NCBI GenBank assembly: GCA_014800895.1
Contig: JAAVFG010000054.1
Location: forward strand, 1 to 64,000
From: Bacteroidales bacterium
Lineage (GTDB): Bacteria; Bacteroidota; Bacteroidia; Bacteroidales; Muribaculaceae
Direction: 5' to 3'
Length of the DNA: 64,000 bases
Shown here: piece by piece, positions 1-9,128 of the stretch
How the letters are laid out: each line of letters opens with the position of its first letter
How positions within the stretch are numbered: position 1 is the stretch's first letter
Made by a program: the position numbers and the translations under genes
The notes under the pieces: generated by a model
The model's input: only the letters and a program-made list of their open reading frames with translations
The model's database searches: none
Told to the model about the DNA's origin: nothing

Positions 1-1848
1 GAACCTGTTTCTCCCGCGATGGACTGTGCCCGTGAATGGTTAGGAGCATCCGCTATCCATTCCGGCAATGGGCTGGACGCTCCATATACCGGAGAGAATG
101 TTGTTGTCGGTATCTGCGATATCGGCATTGATCCACTGCATATTGCTTTTCTGGATGATAATGGGAAATCAAGAATAAAAAGAATAACGCAATATAGAGA
201 GAGGGAAGGGAAAAGATTGGTGATTGAGGATGATGAAGCATATCGAAGGTGGCAGACAGACACCGAGGATGAATGGCATGCCACTCATGTGCTGAATATT
301 CTTGCCGGATCCCGATATCCTTATGCAGGAATGGCTCCTAAGGCTGAGATAATTGTCTCTACTTCTCAACTTTCCGATGTCGGACTTCTCTGTGGAGCGG
401 AAGATATATTGGACTATGCCAGGGAAAAGGGTTTACCGGCAGTGATCAATATGTCGATGGCTAATTACCTCGGACCTCACGACGGCAGTTCTCTCTTCTC
501 TCAATATCTTGATATGATCGGGGAGGAGGCGATAGTGGTATTATCAGCGGGAAACGCCGGAAACACTGCCGCGACACACTCCTTTACCTTTACCCCTTCT
601 CAAACACACACCGGTATGGCTGTGTATAATGCCGACTGGAAACAATTTCATCCTTATGGAGCGATCGAAATATGGAGCGCGGACGAGCAAACTTTCAATA
701 TTCGTATCGGTATTCTGGATGCGGACGAACAAATTCCCTTTTACATTTTTCCCTGGCTTTCTCTTAAGGATGGTGAAAGATACACCATAGCCTCCGAAGC
801 TGATATTATCCCGCCCGCTCTATCCTCTTCCACAACTCTTGATGATAAATTCAGGGAGATTTTTACCGGTTGGCTGACTCTATACGGCAATTTAGATACG
901 GAGAGCGGCAGATACTTTGTGCGACTTGAGATTGATGCGCTGACTGAAATATTCTCTTCTCTTGGAGGATGGGCTCGCTATGTGCCTATGATTGAAGTAG
1001 AGGGGATATCAGGCGCCCATGTTGATTTTTATGCTGATTTCTCCCGACTTAATTTCCGCTCGCTTCCCGGGGGGCACGAACCTTCTTCGGCTTTCTCTTT
1101 CTCCGACCTTGCTACAGGACAAAACACGGTCAGCGTGGGTATGTACACCAACCGTCAGACACGTCCTACCCTTTCCGGCGAGATTATTACGGAGAGGAAT
1201 ACCGCCGGAGAAGTATCTCCATACAGCAGTTACGCTACTCTTACGGATGGAAGAGTGATGCCCCATACTGTTGCCCCTGGAGCATCGGTAATTTCCGCTA
1301 TCAGCAATCCTTTTCTTGCCGCCCATCCGGATGCCGAAACACTTAACGCTCGCACTATCAAGGGGACTAACGAATATTACTGGGCAAGCAATACCGGCAC
1401 TTCCATGTCGGCCCCATACACAGCCGGCACTATCGCCTGCTGGCTGGAGGCTAATCCTTATCTTAAGATCGATGATATCTTTCATATTCTCGCCCATACC
1501 AACTATCATGACTTTCCTGACGCTGCTAATCCCCGAAACGGACAGGGATGGCTTGACCCTTATGAGGGAATGAAAGAGGCTTTAAGGTTGAGATCAGGAA
1601 TTAAGGATATAGATTCCACTCTTTCGCATGCCACTCCACGTCTCTCACGCACTTCCGAGGGAGTCACTGTCTGGAATCCTTCCGGAAGTAATATCTCTGT
1701 GGAAATAATTGATATCACTGGAAAAAAATTGGCCACCTTTTCAGGTAGCCAATCTGTTTTCGATATCTCATTATCCCTATTTGAGAAAGGAATATATATT
1801 GCTAAAATCGCGGGGGCGGATATATCTCTAAAGTTTATGATAGCTTAG
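1..1848 (+). CDS. Secreted S8 family (subtilisin-like) serine peptidase with T9SS-type C-terminal tail, 5' end missing
   Basis: Subtilases hydrolyse peptide bonds through an Asp-His-Ser triad. Counting from the first ATG in the window (base 19), the triad candidates are D34 (GICDIG), H87 (WHATHV, in place of the usual HGTH) and S462 (GTSMSAP), with the oxyanion Asn at N179 (SAGNAGN). The frame is open back to base 1, so the N-terminus and any signal peptide probably lie upstream. The last ~75 residues (VTVWNPSG, IIDITGKKLA, FEKGIYIAKI) resemble the type A sorting domain that sends cargo through the type IX secretion system. That fits the Plug and PorG-like genes elsewhere in the window. The subtilase family is clear; the substrate is unknown. 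Confidence 0.88.
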   Translation, partial: EPVSPAMDCAREWLGASAIHSGNGLDAPYTGENVVVGICDIGIDPLHIAFLDDNGKSRIKRITQYREREGKRLVIEDDEAYRRWQTDTEDEWHATHVLNILAGSRYPYAGMAPKAEIIVSTSQLSDVGLLCGAEDILDYAREKGLPAVINMSMANYLGPHDGSSLFSQYLDMIGEEAIVVLSAGNAGNTAATHSFTFTPSQTHTGMAVYNADWKQFHPYGAIEIWSADEQTFNIRIGILDADEQIPFYIFPWLSLKDGERYTIASEADIIPPALSSSTTLDDKFREIFTGWLTLYGNLDTESGRYFVRLEIDALTEIFSSLGGWARYVPMIEVEGISGAHVDFYADFSRLNFRSLPGGHEPSSAFSFSDLATGQNTVSVGMYTNRQTRPTLSGEIITERNTAGEVSPYSSYATLTDGRVMPHTVAPGASVISAISNPFLAAHPDAETLNARTIKGTNEYYWASNTGTSMSAPYTAGTIACWLEANPYLKIDDIFHILAHTNYHDFPDAANPRNGQGWLDPYEGMKEALRLRSGIKDIDSTLSHATPRLSRTSEGVTVWNPSGSNISVEIIDITGKKLATFSGSQSVFDISLSLFEKGIYIAKIAGADISLKFMIA

Positions 1849-1901
1849 AATTTCTATGTCATACCCAAGTATCATAATCTTTTCCCATTCACGCCCGATC
1901 A

Positions 1902-3938
1902 TCAATCTTCGGCATGACCCATCACCTTCGCTATAGAGAAGACATATCGGCTTCCCTCCTTGTATGAGCGGTCGAGATAGAGATCGCTGTCAATAAGGAA
2001 GGCACTCATACGTGCAAGGAAGAGTCCGCTATCCTCTCTGTCAGCCAACTTGTCTACATCCATAAAGCCATCGAACATTACATCTTCATTTCCCTCCGGA
2101 ACTGTCACGCTGGTATTGGTAAAGATAAGATCTACCCTCTTATTTTTATTATTCTCCTTTACATCGAGACGGATTTTCCCTCCCTCGGCTACTCTATTAG
2201 CCGCAAAGAATATATGAGCCACAACATATTCGAGACATTCCTTGTCCGTGCGCACATCTATATCTCCTTCGGGCATATCTATCTCCAAAGCTGCTCCGGA
2301 GTCGAGATTCTTTCTCGCTTTTTCCACTTCATGGAGCACCACCTCGCGCACACTGACCGGACGGACAAACTTCCCTCGTCCGATCTTACCGATAGATGAT
2401 ATGTAACATATATCATTGAGGATATAGCCTAACATCTTCAATATTGAACGGTCGCGCTTGCGACGACCCACTTTCTTGCGATTATCCAGGTCTATCGATG
2501 TTTCCCCGACATTGGCTACATGGTAGTCGCTATAATGCTGATACTTCAGATAGTTACATTCTTCATCAAGATTATGCACCCACTCACCAATGCGGAATGC
2601 CGCCGCGCGATAACGTCCCCAGTAGAAGATCAGCACGAAGAGTATGATAGCGAATATGACCCATCCGATGCAGACGAATGTCATCATCCTCCTCATCGCC
2701 TCCTTCTCCTCCCTATCATTCTCAAACTGAAGATAAGTCTTGTCAGCTTGCAGCTCGCTCACACGGGTGCGTATATCCAATTCCATTGCTCTCTCGGATG
2801 TACTTGATGTGTCGCGGTCAATAAGAAGGGAGTTATAAAGCTGGAGCGCCTCGATCTGGCTTTCCTTGTCGCCGATCCCTTCTGCCGCGGTCTGAAGCCA
2901 ATGGAGAAGACGGAGGCGCTTGGCGGGCTGTTTCTCCACTTCCAACTGCTTTTTCAGGATAGGAAGGGCTATGGCATAGTTCTGCTTTGCCATGGCATAG
3001 GCGAGATCAGCGAGATGCGTATTGTTTTCAGCCTTTGCCACATCCTCATCCATAGCCTTGTAAAGCTGAATCTTATCATAATATTCATCTATCTCTTTGG
3101 GAGTCAGAGCATCATAATTCATGAGCATCTGGCGATAGATGATATATTTATTCGGACTATAGTCGCGATATTGTCTTCCTTTTTTATGATAATCCTTCTC
3201 TAAATTCTCTATCACCTTCAGAAGCTCCTTATCTACCGCTACCGCATTCTTGGCATCCCCTACATTTGAATAGATATTGGCTGAAGCAGAGAGGATAATA
3301 TTATGAATGGCATAAAGCTTGAAATCCGCTTGATTAGTGCGTTCACGGAGCATACCTATATACTCTCCGAGCATACTGCCTTCGATACCGCTGTTGCTCA
3401 GATATTCAACAATAGCGAAAAGTCGGATCACACGATAATTCAAAGGAAGATTTTTCGCTTTCTCCTCCTCTGCAAGAAGCTGGGTGATTCGGGATTCTAT
3501 CTGGCGTGCATCGGCATACTGCACCTCTTCTGCAATCTGGCGGAGACGAATGAATACCGCGGTTTCCTCCTGTTCTTTACTCCGGGGAATAGTGGCTACC
3601 TCCTCATTCAGATAGGCATATATTGAATCCGATGATACCGGCATGAGCGTGGTCATCTGACTCAACTGGCGGATGATGTCAAGACGAACAGCGGTGTTGT
3701 TCTCGCTTTTCGCCACATTATACAGCTTTTTTGCATAGCTGATCTTCTCCTGACGCGGCACGAGATCAAAAAGGTCATAAAGGATGCGGATGGAATCTTT
3801 ACGGCTGGATGTAGATGCCAAGTCACTCTTCAATTGACGTTCTATCTCATCAACCCGGTTAACTTTGGTAGCTCCTGCGCCGGCACATATCAGCAAAAGC
3901 AATAAAGAAAGAAGAAAATGTCTGATCATCGATATCAT
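1902..3938 (-). CDS. TPR-like membrane sensor with degenerate histidine-kinase-like C-terminus (DUF5112/DUF5113 type)
   Basis: The 678-residue protein starts with a signal peptide (LLSLLLLLICAGAGA). About 380 residues of helical, TPR-like periplasmic repeats follow, then one membrane segment near residues 413-440 and a cytoplasmic module. The end of that module has a remnant of an ATPase fold (SGLFLARMSAF, then GSRYVFSI), but I see no HELRTPL-like phosphoacceptor box. It resembles the Bacteroidetes DUF5112/DUF5113 proteins, often read as signalling receptors that do not phosphorylate (family knowledge). It is divergent from the pullulanase gene and has its own consensus promoter. The ligand and output are unknown. 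Confidence 0.7.
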   Translation of the reverse strand: MISMIRHFLLSLLLLLICAGAGATKVNRVDEIERQLKSDLASTSSRKDSIRILYDLFDLVPRQEKISYAKKLYNVAKSENNTAVRLDIIRQLSQMTTLMPVSSDSIYAYLNEEVATIPRSKEQEETAVFIRLRQIAEEVQYADARQIESRITQLLAEEEKAKNLPLNYRVIRLFAIVEYLSNSGIEGSMLGEYIGMLRERTNQADFKLYAIHNIILSASANIYSNVGDAKNAVAVDKELLKVIENLEKDYHKKGRQYRDYSPNKYIIYRQMLMNYDALTPKEIDEYYDKIQLYKAMDEDVAKAENNTHLADLAYAMAKQNYAIALPILKKQLEVEKQPAKRLRLLHWLQTAAEGIGDKESQIEALQLYNSLLIDRDTSSTSERAMELDIRTRVSELQADKTYLQFENDREEKEAMRRMMTFVCIGWVIFAIILFVLIFYWGRYRAAAFRIGEWVHNLDEECNYLKYQHYSDYHVANVGETSIDLDNRKKVGRRKRDRSILKMLGYILNDICYISSIGKIGRGKFVRPVSVREVVLHEVEKARKNLDSGAALEIDMPEGDIDVRTDKECLEYVVAHIFFAANRVAEGGKIRLDVKENNKNKRVDLIFTNTSVTVPEGNEDVMFDGFMDVDKLADREDSGLFLARMSAFLIDSDLYLDRSYKEGSRYVFSIAKVMGHAED

Positions 3939-4020
3939 TTATGCGTCTGATAATCCTGTCGGGGGAATCGATACGATTCGCTTCCCCGGCGGATTATTAG
4001 TTTGTAGTTATAGTTGTCTA

Positions 4021-4052
4021 CAAATTTAATGTTTTTTGAAGTGTCTGGCAAA
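4021..4052 (-). promoter_or_regulatory. Bacteroidales promoter for the TPR sensor gene
   Basis: On the minus strand the sequence reads TTTG (4049-4052), 20 nt, then TAAATTTG (4021-4028). This matches the Bacteroidales primary-sigma pattern. The expected start is near 4014, giving a leader of about 75 nt before the ATG at 3938. Confidence 0.75.
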
Positions 4053-4072
4053 TTATATGGTAAAAATATTGT

Positions 4073-4080
4073 TATCTTTG
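4073..4080 (+). promoter_or_regulatory. -7 element for the pullulanase gene
   Basis: TATCTTTG lies 36 nt before the pullulanase ATG and matches the TAnnTTTG -7 element. No good TTTG element sits 19-21 nt upstream, so it may be weak or activator-dependent. Confidence 0.55.
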
Positions 4081-4115
4081 CATATAGTTTAATCTTAATC
4101 TAATAATATCATTAA

Positions 4116-6149
4116 ATGAGATCTAAAAATCTTTCAAGATTTATGGCATGGGTCTTGCCTCTTTGTGCAGTGGGTGTTGCTTCTCCCTCTTGGGCACAAA
4201 GTGATTATGACTCTCGTTTTATCTCCTATCCTACTTACGGAGGGAATGATCTGGAAATGACCGTGGATAAAGAGGGCACTCATTTCCGTCTCTGGAGTCC
4301 GAAAGCTGAGGAGGTCGTGGTTAATCTGTATGACAACGGTCATACCGGCTCCCCTTTCTCCACGCTCCCTATGAAGTTTGATGCTGCCAACGGCACATGG
4401 ACGGCTTCTGTCGCAAAACCTCTTTACGGGAAATTCTATACTTTTCGCGTAAAGCAGGATGGAAAATGGCTTAATGAGACTCCCGGAGTCTGGGCTAAAG
4501 CGGTAGGTGTGAATGGAAAACGCGCAGCTATTATTGACCTTAACTCCACCGACCCTGAGGGGTGGAATAACGATAAGGGACCTGAGGTAAAGAATTTTTC
4601 TGATGTCATTGTTTATGAGATGCATCATCGTGATCTCTCCATGCACCCCTCTTCAGGTATTGCCAACAAAGGTAAATTCCTTGCGCTGACTGAGGAAGGT
4701 ACAGTGTCCACTGCCGGAGAAAAGACCGGTATTGATCACCTCAAGGAATTAGGAATCACTCATGTGCATATCCTCCCCTCTTATGATTATAACTCCGTGG
4801 ATGAGGCTAATCTCTGGCAGAACACTTACAACTGGGGTTACGATCCTCAGAATTATAATGCTCCGGAGGGTTCATATTCCACCAATCCCTCCAATCCTGC
4901 TGTTCGCGTGAAGGAGATGAAGGAGATGATCAAAGCTCTCCATGACGCCGGCATCGGAGTTATCATGGATGTGGTATATAACCATACTGCCGAGAATGAA
5001 GGTTCTAATTTCGAGCTTACCGCTCCCGGATATTATCACCGCCATCGCAACGACGGCTCATGGTCGGATGCTTCCGGATGCGGTAACGAGACTGCATCAG
5101 ATCGCAAGCAGATGCACGACTATATCGTCAATTCTGTGAAATATTGGGCTGACGAATATCATATCGACGGTTTCCGCTTCGACCTCATGGCTATTCATGA
5201 CACTGAAACCATGAATGATGTGGCTGCCGAATTGAAGAAGATCAATCCTTCTATCTTCGTCTATGGCGAGGGATGGACAGCCGGAGATTCTCCGCTTGCT
5301 CCGGAGCGTAGGGCTTTGAAGGAGAATGTCAGCAAGATGAAAGATATCGCTGTCTTTTCTGACGACCTTCGTGACGCTGTGAAAGGTCATTACACTGATG
5401 CTTCCGACCGCGGTTTCGCTACCGGCAAACCGGGACTTGAGGAGACTGTGAAGATCGGTATCGTGGCTGCTACTCCTCATCCGCAGGTGGACTTCAAGAA
5501 GGGTAACAACTCCAAGTTCCCATATGCCGCCTCTCCCGAGATGATTGTCAATTACGTTTCTTGCCATGATGACCTTTGCCTCACTGACAAATTGCGCAAG
5601 TCAATGGCAGGCGAACCGGAGGAGAATATGCTCGCAGCCGCTAAATTGGCTCAGACTATCGTCTTTACCTCTCAGGGTACTCCTTTCATGTTTGCCGGTG
5701 AGGAAGTATTCCGCGATAAGAAGGGCGTACATAACTCCTATAATCAGCCTGATTCAATCAATGCTATCGATTGGAACAACAAGACTAAATACCGCGACCT
5801 CTTCAATTATTATCAGGGGCTGACCGCTTTGCGTAAGGCTCATCCGGCTTTCCGCATGACTACTGCCGAGGATATCGCCCGCAACCTCGTATTTGATAAG
5901 ATTGACTCCAAGAAGACCCCTAACCTTATCTCTTACTCTCTGAAGAATCATGCTAACGGCGATGAATGGAAGGAGATAAAGGTTATTCTCAACGGCGCTT
6001 CTACGCCGCAGGATGTGAAAGTAAAAGGTGGGAAATGGAAGATTGTTGCCTCTGACGGCAAGATTTCTCCCGATGGCTCTCTCGGCACCTCTGAAGGCGG
6101 CACGTTGACCGTCCCCGCATACTCCGCTCTTATCCTTGCTCAGGAGTAA
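4116..6149 (+). CDS. pulA: Type I pullulanase (GH13 family), secreted
   Basis: Pullulanases cleave alpha-1,6 branches in pullulan and branched starch or glycogen fragments. The 677-residue protein has a signal peptide ending near SPSWAQS, a CBM48-like N-terminal beta domain (FRLWSPKAEEVVVNLYDN), then a GH13 barrel. The YNWGYDP motif marks type I pullulanase. Catalytic candidates are nucleophile D356 (GFRFDLMA), acid E385 (VYGEGW) and D485 (SCHDD). DVVYNHT is conserved region I. The C-terminus is a beta domain ending in PAYSALIL. No TonB or SusD genes adjoin it, so it is not in a typical polysaccharide utilisation locus. A terminator follows at 6177. Confidence 0.93.
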   Translation: MRSKNLSRFMAWVLPLCAVGVASPSWAQSDYDSRFISYPTYGGNDLEMTVDKEGTHFRLWSPKAEEVVVNLYDNGHTGSPFSTLPMKFDAANGTWTASVAKPLYGKFYTFRVKQDGKWLNETPGVWAKAVGVNGKRAAIIDLNSTDPEGWNNDKGPEVKNFSDVIVYEMHHRDLSMHPSSGIANKGKFLALTEEGTVSTAGEKTGIDHLKELGITHVHILPSYDYNSVDEANLWQNTYNWGYDPQNYNAPEGSYSTNPSNPAVRVKEMKEMIKALHDAGIGVIMDVVYNHTAENEGSNFELTAPGYYHRHRNDGSWSDASGCGNETASDRKQMHDYIVNSVKYWADEYHIDGFRFDLMAIHDTETMNDVAAELKKINPSIFVYGEGWTAGDSPLAPERRALKENVSKMKDIAVFSDDLRDAVKGHYTDASDRGFATGKPGLEETVKIGIVAATPHPQVDFKKGNNSKFPYAASPEMIVNYVSCHDDLCLTDKLRKSMAGEPEENMLAAAKLAQTIVFTSQGTPFMFAGEEVFRDKKGVHNSYNQPDSINAIDWNNKTKYRDLFNYYQGLTALRKAHPAFRMTTAEDIARNLVFDKIDSKKTPNLISYSLKNHANGDEWKEIKVILNGASTPQDVKVKGGKWKIVASDGKISPDGSLGTSEGGTLTVPAYSALILAQE

Positions 6150-6176
6150 ATTTAGTAAAATAGTAGTATATACAAA

Positions 6177-6211
6177 GATGAGCCCACCGCATGGCAGGCT
6201 CATCTTTTTTT
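6177..6211 (+). terminator. Intrinsic terminator after pulA
   Basis: Arms GATGAGCC (6177-6184) and GGCTCATC (6197-6204) are perfectly complementary, and a T-run follows. It sits between the convergent pulA and DUF362 genes. Confidence 0.85.
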
Positions 6212-6228
6212 ATGGTGAATACAGGTTA

Positions 6229-7230
6229 TTATTCGATAGTGACGAGATTATATTTCTGCTTTCCTACTCCGAGCTCTTCGGCATGGTCAAGGATGACTGT
6301 GCCGAGACGTGACTCGATGCGTTCAATAAGATGAACCTTGCCATGATCGTCAGATGCTTTGACGAGATCCACACATGCTCTGTCGAGCGCCACGGGATCA
6401 AGAGATGCCAGGACTCCGAGGTCTCCCATCTGGGGAGGCGTGGGATTGCCGTTGCAGTCACAATCTACCGAGAGCTTATTTGCTACATTGATATAGAGTA
6501 TATGGTCGCCCTCATAATCCGCCACTGCCTTCGCTGCTTCCGCCATTGACTCTATGAAGTCTTTCTGCTCGGGAAGATTGCTCCAGAGCGAATCCGGATT
6601 AGCTGTCTTGCCGGCTGTGTGGATGTAGGTCTTGCCGTTTGTGGAGCCGATACCTATTGAAATATTCTTCAGCGCTCCTCCGAAGCCTCCCATCTGGTGG
6701 CCTTTGAAATGTGACAACACTACAAGGAAATCATAATCTGCGAGATTCTTTCCGACTATATCTTTCTTCAGATGTTTTCCTCCTACTACAGGCAATTCCA
6801 TCTCCCCTTCTGCGTCCATGATGTCTACACCTGCAAGATCTACAAAACCATGTTCCTTTGCTGTCTTGAGATGCTGCTCGGTGCTCATGCGATTACCGTT
6901 GTATGCAGTATTGCACTCCACGAAATTTCCCCCTATCTCTCTAACGAATTTGGAGATAAGTGCCGTGTCAAGATGATTTGACTTGTTGGACTCGCCGGTA
7001 GAGATTTTAATACCGATTTTCTTACCCTTCGCTTTGCGTCCGAGTGCTTCATATACCTTGACGATATTCTCCGGAGTCACCTCCTTCATGTAGTAGACAT
7101 TGGGGACGGTGTCCGTACCTTTTCCTTCCTGTCCCGTGCAGGAAGCACATGACTGTGTGCATGACTGCGCATACCCAGCCACGCTGCAGCTGACTGCAAC
7201 GCCTAATAATATTTTCTTCAGAATTTTCAT
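6229..7230 (-). CDS. DUF362 domain-containing exported protein
   Basis: The 333-residue protein has a signal peptide (LLGVAVSCSVAGYAQS) followed by a Cys cluster (CTQSCASC). The DUF362 body contains the conserved phrases LSHFKGHQMGGFGGALKN and LDPVALDRACVDLV. DUF362 proteins are often linked to iron-sulfur chemistry, but their reaction is not established. This version lacks an obvious C-terminal 4Fe-4S ferredoxin pair. It appears to be a single-gene transcript with a -7 element at 7270. Confidence 0.8.
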   Translation of the reverse strand: MKILKKILLGVAVSCSVAGYAQSCTQSCASCTGQEGKGTDTVPNVYYMKEVTPENIVKVYEALGRKAKGKKIGIKISTGESNKSNHLDTALISKFVREIGGNFVECNTAYNGNRMSTEQHLKTAKEHGFVDLAGVDIMDAEGEMELPVVGGKHLKKDIVGKNLADYDFLVVLSHFKGHQMGGFGGALKNISIGIGSTNGKTYIHTAGKTANPDSLWSNLPEQKDFIESMAEAAKAVADYEGDHILYINVANKLSVDCDCNGNPTPPQMGDLGVLASLDPVALDRACVDLVKASDDHGKVHLIERIESRLGTVILDHAEELGVGKQKYNLVTIE

Positions 7231-7269
7231 TGATGTTGATTATATATTAGTTATAAAATATTGAATTTA

Positions 7270-7277
7270 CAAATATA
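7270..7277 (-). promoter_or_regulatory. -7 element for the DUF362 gene
   Basis: TATATTTG on the minus strand matches TAnnTTTG. It lies 40 nt before the ATG at 7230. No TTTG at the expected -33 distance was found. Confidence 0.5.
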
Positions 7278-7346
7278 ATGGATAATCATTATTTTATCCA
7301 TACCGTTTTCTCCGTTTTTATAACCATTATTTCCGAAACACTCTCC

Positions 7347-8798
7347 TTACAATATCGGAGCTACAAGCCGCACAAGGGATTCCATAGTACGTTGCAGTCG
7401 AGGGCGCTCTATCCATGTATTAAGCCGTATCCGTGTGCATTTTGAAAGATCTGAGAAGAATATATCGCGCATCGCACGGTTAGTAGATCTGTCGTAAATG
7501 AACAGATTGGCTTCGAAGTTATTCTCAAAGCTCCGGAAATCAAAGTTGGTTGAGCCTGCTGTGACCAGCGTGTCGTCTACTATCATTGCCTTCACATGAA
7601 GCATGCTCGGCTCGAATAGATAGATTTTTATACCGGCTTTCAGACATTGCGTCACATATGAGAAAGAGGCGTATTGCAACATTTTGGAGTCACTCCTGCG
7701 TGGCATCATTATCCTGACATCTATATTTGCCAGAGCTGCCGCCTCCAAGGCATGGAGCAATCCGTCAGTAGGGAGGAAATATGGAGTCTGGATATATATG
7801 CTCTTTGTGGCTGTGGAGATTGCTTTCTGAAAACATAGAGCGATATTATTATATGCGCCTGTCGGACCGGAGGTGACCAACTGCATTCCTACATGATTAT
7901 GGATATCGCATCCCTTTCCTGAATGATAGTCCACTTTCTGCGTGGTGTTCTGGAAATTCCAGTCTACAAGAAACGAGTATGCCAACGAATCCACAATATC
8001 CCCCCGTAGCCGGAAATGGGTGTCGCGCCATGCCGAGCCGTCGGCTGACCCTTTTTCATACCTGTCGGCTATATTCATTCCTCCGATATAACCGATCTCA
8101 CTGTCTATCACCACTATCTTTCGGTGGTTGCGCCAGTTGATACGGTTGGCGAGCTGAGGGAATGTCACCTTAAAGAAGGGGTGTATCTCTACTCCGTTAT
8201 CTCGCATCCGACGAAAGAACTTGTTCTTTGCTGAAAAGCTTCCTACATGATCATAAATCACCTTTACCTCGACCCCCTCTCTCGCTTTCTCTATCAGAAG
8301 GTCGGAGATCTCAGTGCCGAGCTCGTCATCGGAAAAGATGTAATATTGCAGATAGATACTCCTTTTGGCATGCCTCAGGTCATATCTGAGGGATTCAAAT
8401 TTATCTCTTCCTATCGTAAAGATCCGCAATTCGTTATTTACCGTATATATCGCGGTGCTGAGATTGCGGGCAAGCTTCACCAATGTCTTCTCTTCTGAGG
8501 AGAGGGGCTGCTCTTCAAGATTGACTGTGCGGGGATGGAAACGATTCAGAAGCTTGCGCTTGTTTCTGCGGCTCATGATATGCTGACCGCGTAGGGAGCG
8601 TCCGAAGAAGAGATAGAATATCAAGCCTATACCGGGGAGAAAAAGGAGTGCCAACACCCATGCTAAGGAGCGGATAGGATTTCGATTTTCAGACAAGACG
8701 ACCACCACCATCGTAAAAACGGTGATGGAATATGCAATTAGAATGAGAAGGGTGACCCAGAGCGGTAGCCCTATCCATAACATTATATTCGCTGTCAT
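7347..8798 (-). CDS. cls: Cardiolipin synthase (phospholipase D superfamily)
   Basis: Cardiolipin synthase joins two phosphatidylglycerols, releasing glycerol, at the inner membrane. The 483-residue protein begins with two membrane helices (PLDNc region: LWVTLLILIAYSITVFTMVV, then a segment ending LIFYLFFG). Two HKD motifs follow: H225 in HRKIVVID and H401 in HVKAMIVDD, each followed by a GG or GS-N motif (IGGMN, AGSTNFD). Length and architecture match bacterial Cls. It is transcribed alone and is preceded by an unusual leader (8945-9031). Confidence 0.92.
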   Translation of the reverse strand: MTANIMLWIGLPLWVTLLILIAYSITVFTMVVVVLSENRNPIRSLAWVLALLFLPGIGLIFYLFFGRSLRGQHIMSRRNKRKLLNRFHPRTVNLEEQPLSSEEKTLVKLARNLSTAIYTVNNELRIFTIGRDKFESLRYDLRHAKRSIYLQYYIFSDDELGTEISDLLIEKAREGVEVKVIYDHVGSFSAKNKFFRRMRDNGVEIHPFFKVTFPQLANRINWRNHRKIVVIDSEIGYIGGMNIADRYEKGSADGSAWRDTHFRLRGDIVDSLAYSFLVDWNFQNTTQKVDYHSGKGCDIHNHVGMQLVTSGPTGAYNNIALCFQKAISTATKSIYIQTPYFLPTDGLLHALEAAALANIDVRIMMPRRSDSKMLQYASFSYVTQCLKAGIKIYLFEPSMLHVKAMIVDDTLVTAGSTNFDFRSFENNFEANLFIYDRSTNRAMRDIFFSDLSKCTRIRLNTWIERPRLQRTMESLVRLVAPIL

Positions 8799-8945
8799 CT
8801 CTTTCGCTAAGTTAATACTTTTTCTTGATTATTCTGCTATTTATACGAGTTTTTTCATTTCCTCTCTTATTAGACTTAATCCTCTTAAATCAAGAAAAAA
8901 ATATTATTGATAGTAACACTCCTGAGTAGCAAAGCCTCCAAAAAT

Positions 8946-8977
8946 AAATCGAGGGAATTTCACAACTCCCCCGATTT
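8946..8977 (-). terminator. Hairpin with downstream T-rich tract between DUF3109 and cls
   Basis: Arms AAATCGAGGG and CCCCCGATTT pair with one mismatch. On the minus strand the hairpin is followed by TTATTTTTGG, a terminator-like layout. It could end the DUF3109 transcript, or act on a transcript started at 9024-9031 before it reaches cls. Confidence 0.6.
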
Positions 8978-9009
8978 TTGCTTAACTAAATAAATTCTTG
9001 TTAGATTCA

Positions 9010-9031
9010 CAGTATTAATACTGCAAAATTA
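9010..9031 (-). promoter_or_regulatory. Promoter -7 element abutting a 14-bp palindrome
   Basis: On the minus strand TAATTTTG (9024-9031) is followed directly by the perfect palindrome CAGTATTAATACTG (9010-9023), which covers the expected start site. This placement is typical of a repressor operator (inference). No clear -33 TTTG is present. Confidence 0.5.
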
Positions 9032-9128
9032 ACCCATTTTTGTCTATTTACATAATTAACGTATAAATTATTTAAGTTAATTTATGTTAACGAATTCTTT
9101 TAATTTACCTCTTCTTCCAAAAGTTTTC

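Larger units (their letters stand above)
8799..9128. other. 330-bp intergenic region upstream of cls
   Basis: The region is AT-rich with no convincing gene. It holds a hairpin (8946-8977), a 14-bp palindrome (9010-9023) and a minus-strand -7 element (9024-9031), each described separately. Confidence 0.7.

Noticed and set aside
1009-1509. 166-codon minus-strand frame inside the subtilase
   Set aside because: It is fully covered by the well-supported subtilase gene and shows no family features.
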